Part shown: in pieces, positions 13,340-14,333 of the stretch
Layout of the letters: each line of letters begins with the position of its first letter
Position numbering within the stretch: the stretch's first letter is position 1
Origin: DATHWB01 sp040902855
GTDB lineage: Bacteria; Actinomycetota; Acidimicrobiia; Spongiisociales; ZC4RG35
Direction of reading: 5' to 3'
Length of the DNA: 14,333 nucleotides
NCBI GenBank assembly: GCA_040902855.1
Contig: JBBDWN010000146.1
Location: forward strand, 1-14,333
Program-made: the position numbers and the translations under genes
The notes under the pieces: generated by a model
The model's input: only the letters and a program-made list of their open reading frames with translations
Told to the model about the DNA's origin: nothing
Databases searched by the model: none

Positions 13340-14245
13340 TCACCGATTGTTGGCCGAGAAGTGCATCGGGTCGTCGAGGGTCGACCAGCGGCCTCCCCAG
13401 AACCACCCGATGTCATCGAAGGCGCCAACTGCCACGCTGCCCTCGACAATCATCCCGGGCCGAGCCACCGAGCGGTCTGCGTAATACGAAGCCAACTCCG
13501 GCAGCACCAGGTCACCTTTCACGTAGGGGTTGTGGAACGGGTTGATGTCGACTGCCAAGCCGTAGGCGTGCATCGACCACGACGTCGATCCGACCACCGG
13601 CCGGCAGACGAAGGCCGTCGTGACGTTGCCGTCGCCGGTGGGAGGCAGGTCGAGCTCGTCCGCCCGGATGACCCGCATCTGCTCGATCGGGAATCGGGCG
13701 TCGTGCAGGCGTGAGAACACTTCGACGATCGATCTGGCGTGATCGGCGTGGACGATCAGCTCGCCGGTGTGGTGGTCGCCGTCGAACCCCCAATGCGAGA
13801 CGGTGAGGTAGCGAAGCTCGTCGAGTGAGACAGGACACCCGGTGCTCCAGGTCGACCGGGCAACCACGTCGGCAGGAACCGGCCCGATCGTCGAAACGAA
13901 CGGATCGCTCGGCGGCGGCGGAAGCAGGTCTAGGGTCGAGAATGTACGGTCGACGAGCTCCTCAGGTGTCGGACTGACCTCGCCGAAGCCGTCGGGACGA
14001 AGCGAGAGTGGGCGCGTGCCCAGCCACCCGGGCGGAGCATGCGGGTTCGGCCCGGTCGTCGTCGTGGTGGTCGTCTTGGGGTTCGTCGGCGTGGTCGTCG
14101 TGGGACTCGTTGTCGCTGACGACGTCGTGACCGATGTCGTCGAGGTCGACGAAGGGGGCGGGGCAGTTGTCGAAGTCACCGTTTGGGTGGACTGACACCC
14201 GGGGATCCAGATCGCGAAAACAGCAAGGACGACGCGAAGGCGCAC
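13340..14245 (-). CDS. M15-family D,D-carboxypeptidase-like metallopeptidase lipoprotein
   Basis: A 301-residue predicted lipoprotein acting on peptidoglycan peptides outside the membrane. The signal peptide ends in a lipobox-like IPGC (C17). Residues 20-65 are an extremely Thr/Ser-rich linker that would span the wall. The catalytic domain (about 145-300) has the M15 zinc motif SMHAYGLAVDINPF with His226 and Asp233, and DPMHFSANN with His295. C137 and C214 may pair. This is the VanY/CwlK-like M15 arrangement; whether it cuts D-Ala-D-Ala or L-Ala-D-Glu type bonds cannot be told. The start is GTG 14245 with no ribosome binding site, but TACCCT (14257-14252) ends six bases before it, again leaderless in style. 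Confidence 0.87.
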   Translation of the reverse strand: MRLRVVLAVFAIWIPGCQSTQTVTSTTAPPPSSTSTTSVTTSSATTSPTTTTPTNPKTTTTTTTGPNPHAPPGWLGTRPLSLRPDGFGEVSPTPEELVDRTFSTLDLLPPPPSDPFVSTIGPVPADVVARSTWSTGCPVSLDELRYLTVSHWGFDGDHHTGELIVHADHARSIVEVFSRLHDARFPIEQMRVIRADELDLPPTGDGNVTTAFVCRPVVGSTSWSMHAYGLAVDINPFHNPYVKGDLVLPELASYYADRSVARPGMIVEGSVAVGAFDDIGWFWGGRWSTLDDPMHFSANNR

Positions 14246-14251
14246 AGCGCG

Positions 14252-14257
14252 AGGGTA
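14252..14257 (-). promoter_or_regulatory. Candidate -10 box for a leaderless M15 lipoprotein transcript
   Basis: TACCCT on the minus strand ends six bases before GTG 14245. It has the same spacing as the boxes of the protease and isomerase genes. No clear -35 box is visible. Confidence 0.4.
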
Positions 14258-14288
14258 TCGGGGGCTGGTGGCAACGGCGTTGGACGAA

Positions 14289-14333
14289 TCAGTCCTTCAT
14301 CTCCTCGTCGTCCCGACCGAAAATGACGACAAC
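14289..14333 (-). CDS. Possible C-terminal end of an unidentified gene (cut by window edge)
   Basis: Read on the minus strand from the right edge, an open frame gives VVVIFGRDDEEMKD and a TGA at 14289-14291. A hydrophobic strand followed by a charged acidic tail is a believable protein C-terminus. The codons fit the GC-rich third-position habit of the window only partly. Fourteen residues are too few for any identification, and it may not be a gene. If real, it lies 43 bases upstream of the M15 lipoprotein gene on the same strand. Confidence 0.3.
   Translation of the reverse strand, partial: VVVIFGRDDEEMKD

Noticed and set aside
13960..14195. Tandem-looking low-complexity stretch of GTCGTC and GTGGTC triplets
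   Set aside because: It is explained by codons for the Thr/Ser-rich linker of the M15 lipoprotein and is not a separate repeat or CRISPR array.

Overview
This window is high-GC chromosomal DNA, most likely from an actinobacterium. The Acidimicrobiia/Ilumatobacter type is my best guess, inferred from general character and not from any marker gene. Supporting signs are many GTG starts, several with a TANNNT box exactly six bases upstream (leaderless style), lipoproteins with Thr-rich linkers, and an alpha-methylacyl-CoA racemase very like the mycobacterial one. I see no rRNA, tRNA, CRISPR, insertion sequence, phage or plasmid gene. All of the window is accounted for by genes, apart from one repeat-filled gap and a few short intergenic stretches.

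Left part (1-3404, minus strand): a three-gene TRAP transporter operon in the order DctQ, DctM, DctP. It is of the TakP/FcbT type, which takes up keto acids or other carboxylates. DctP runs off the left edge. A predicted secreted trypsin-like serine protease lipoprotein (3464-4168, plus) is divergent from it across 59 bases.

Middle part (4159-10657): an acyl-CoA catabolic locus. On the minus strand, two acyl-CoA dehydrogenases (translationally coupled, TGATG) are followed by a hairpin-rich repeat, a biotin-carrier/carboxyltransferase fusion protein and a small membrane protein. Diverging on the plus strand are a TetR regulator and, overlapping it by GTGA, an alpha-methylacyl-CoA racemase. An 18-base palindrome between the two arms is the probable TetR operator. 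Together the genes suggest regulated breakdown of a methyl-branched or isoprenoid-like acyl-CoA. The racemase would fix the stereochemistry, the dehydrogenases would oxidise and the carboxylase would carboxylate. The TRAP operon may supply an acid substrate, but nothing in the sequence ties it to this locus.

Right part (10658-14333): an orphan soluble histidine kinase with reversed domain order (kinase core first, GAF and PAS last), a type I mannose-6-phosphate isomerase, a convergent M15-family D,D-carboxypeptidase-like lipoprotein, and probably the last 14 codons of another minus-strand gene at the edge.

The most interesting items are the carboxyltransferase fused to a biotin carrier with no biotin carboxylase nearby, the reversed histidine kinase, and the 61-base-period palindromic repeat between two operon genes.
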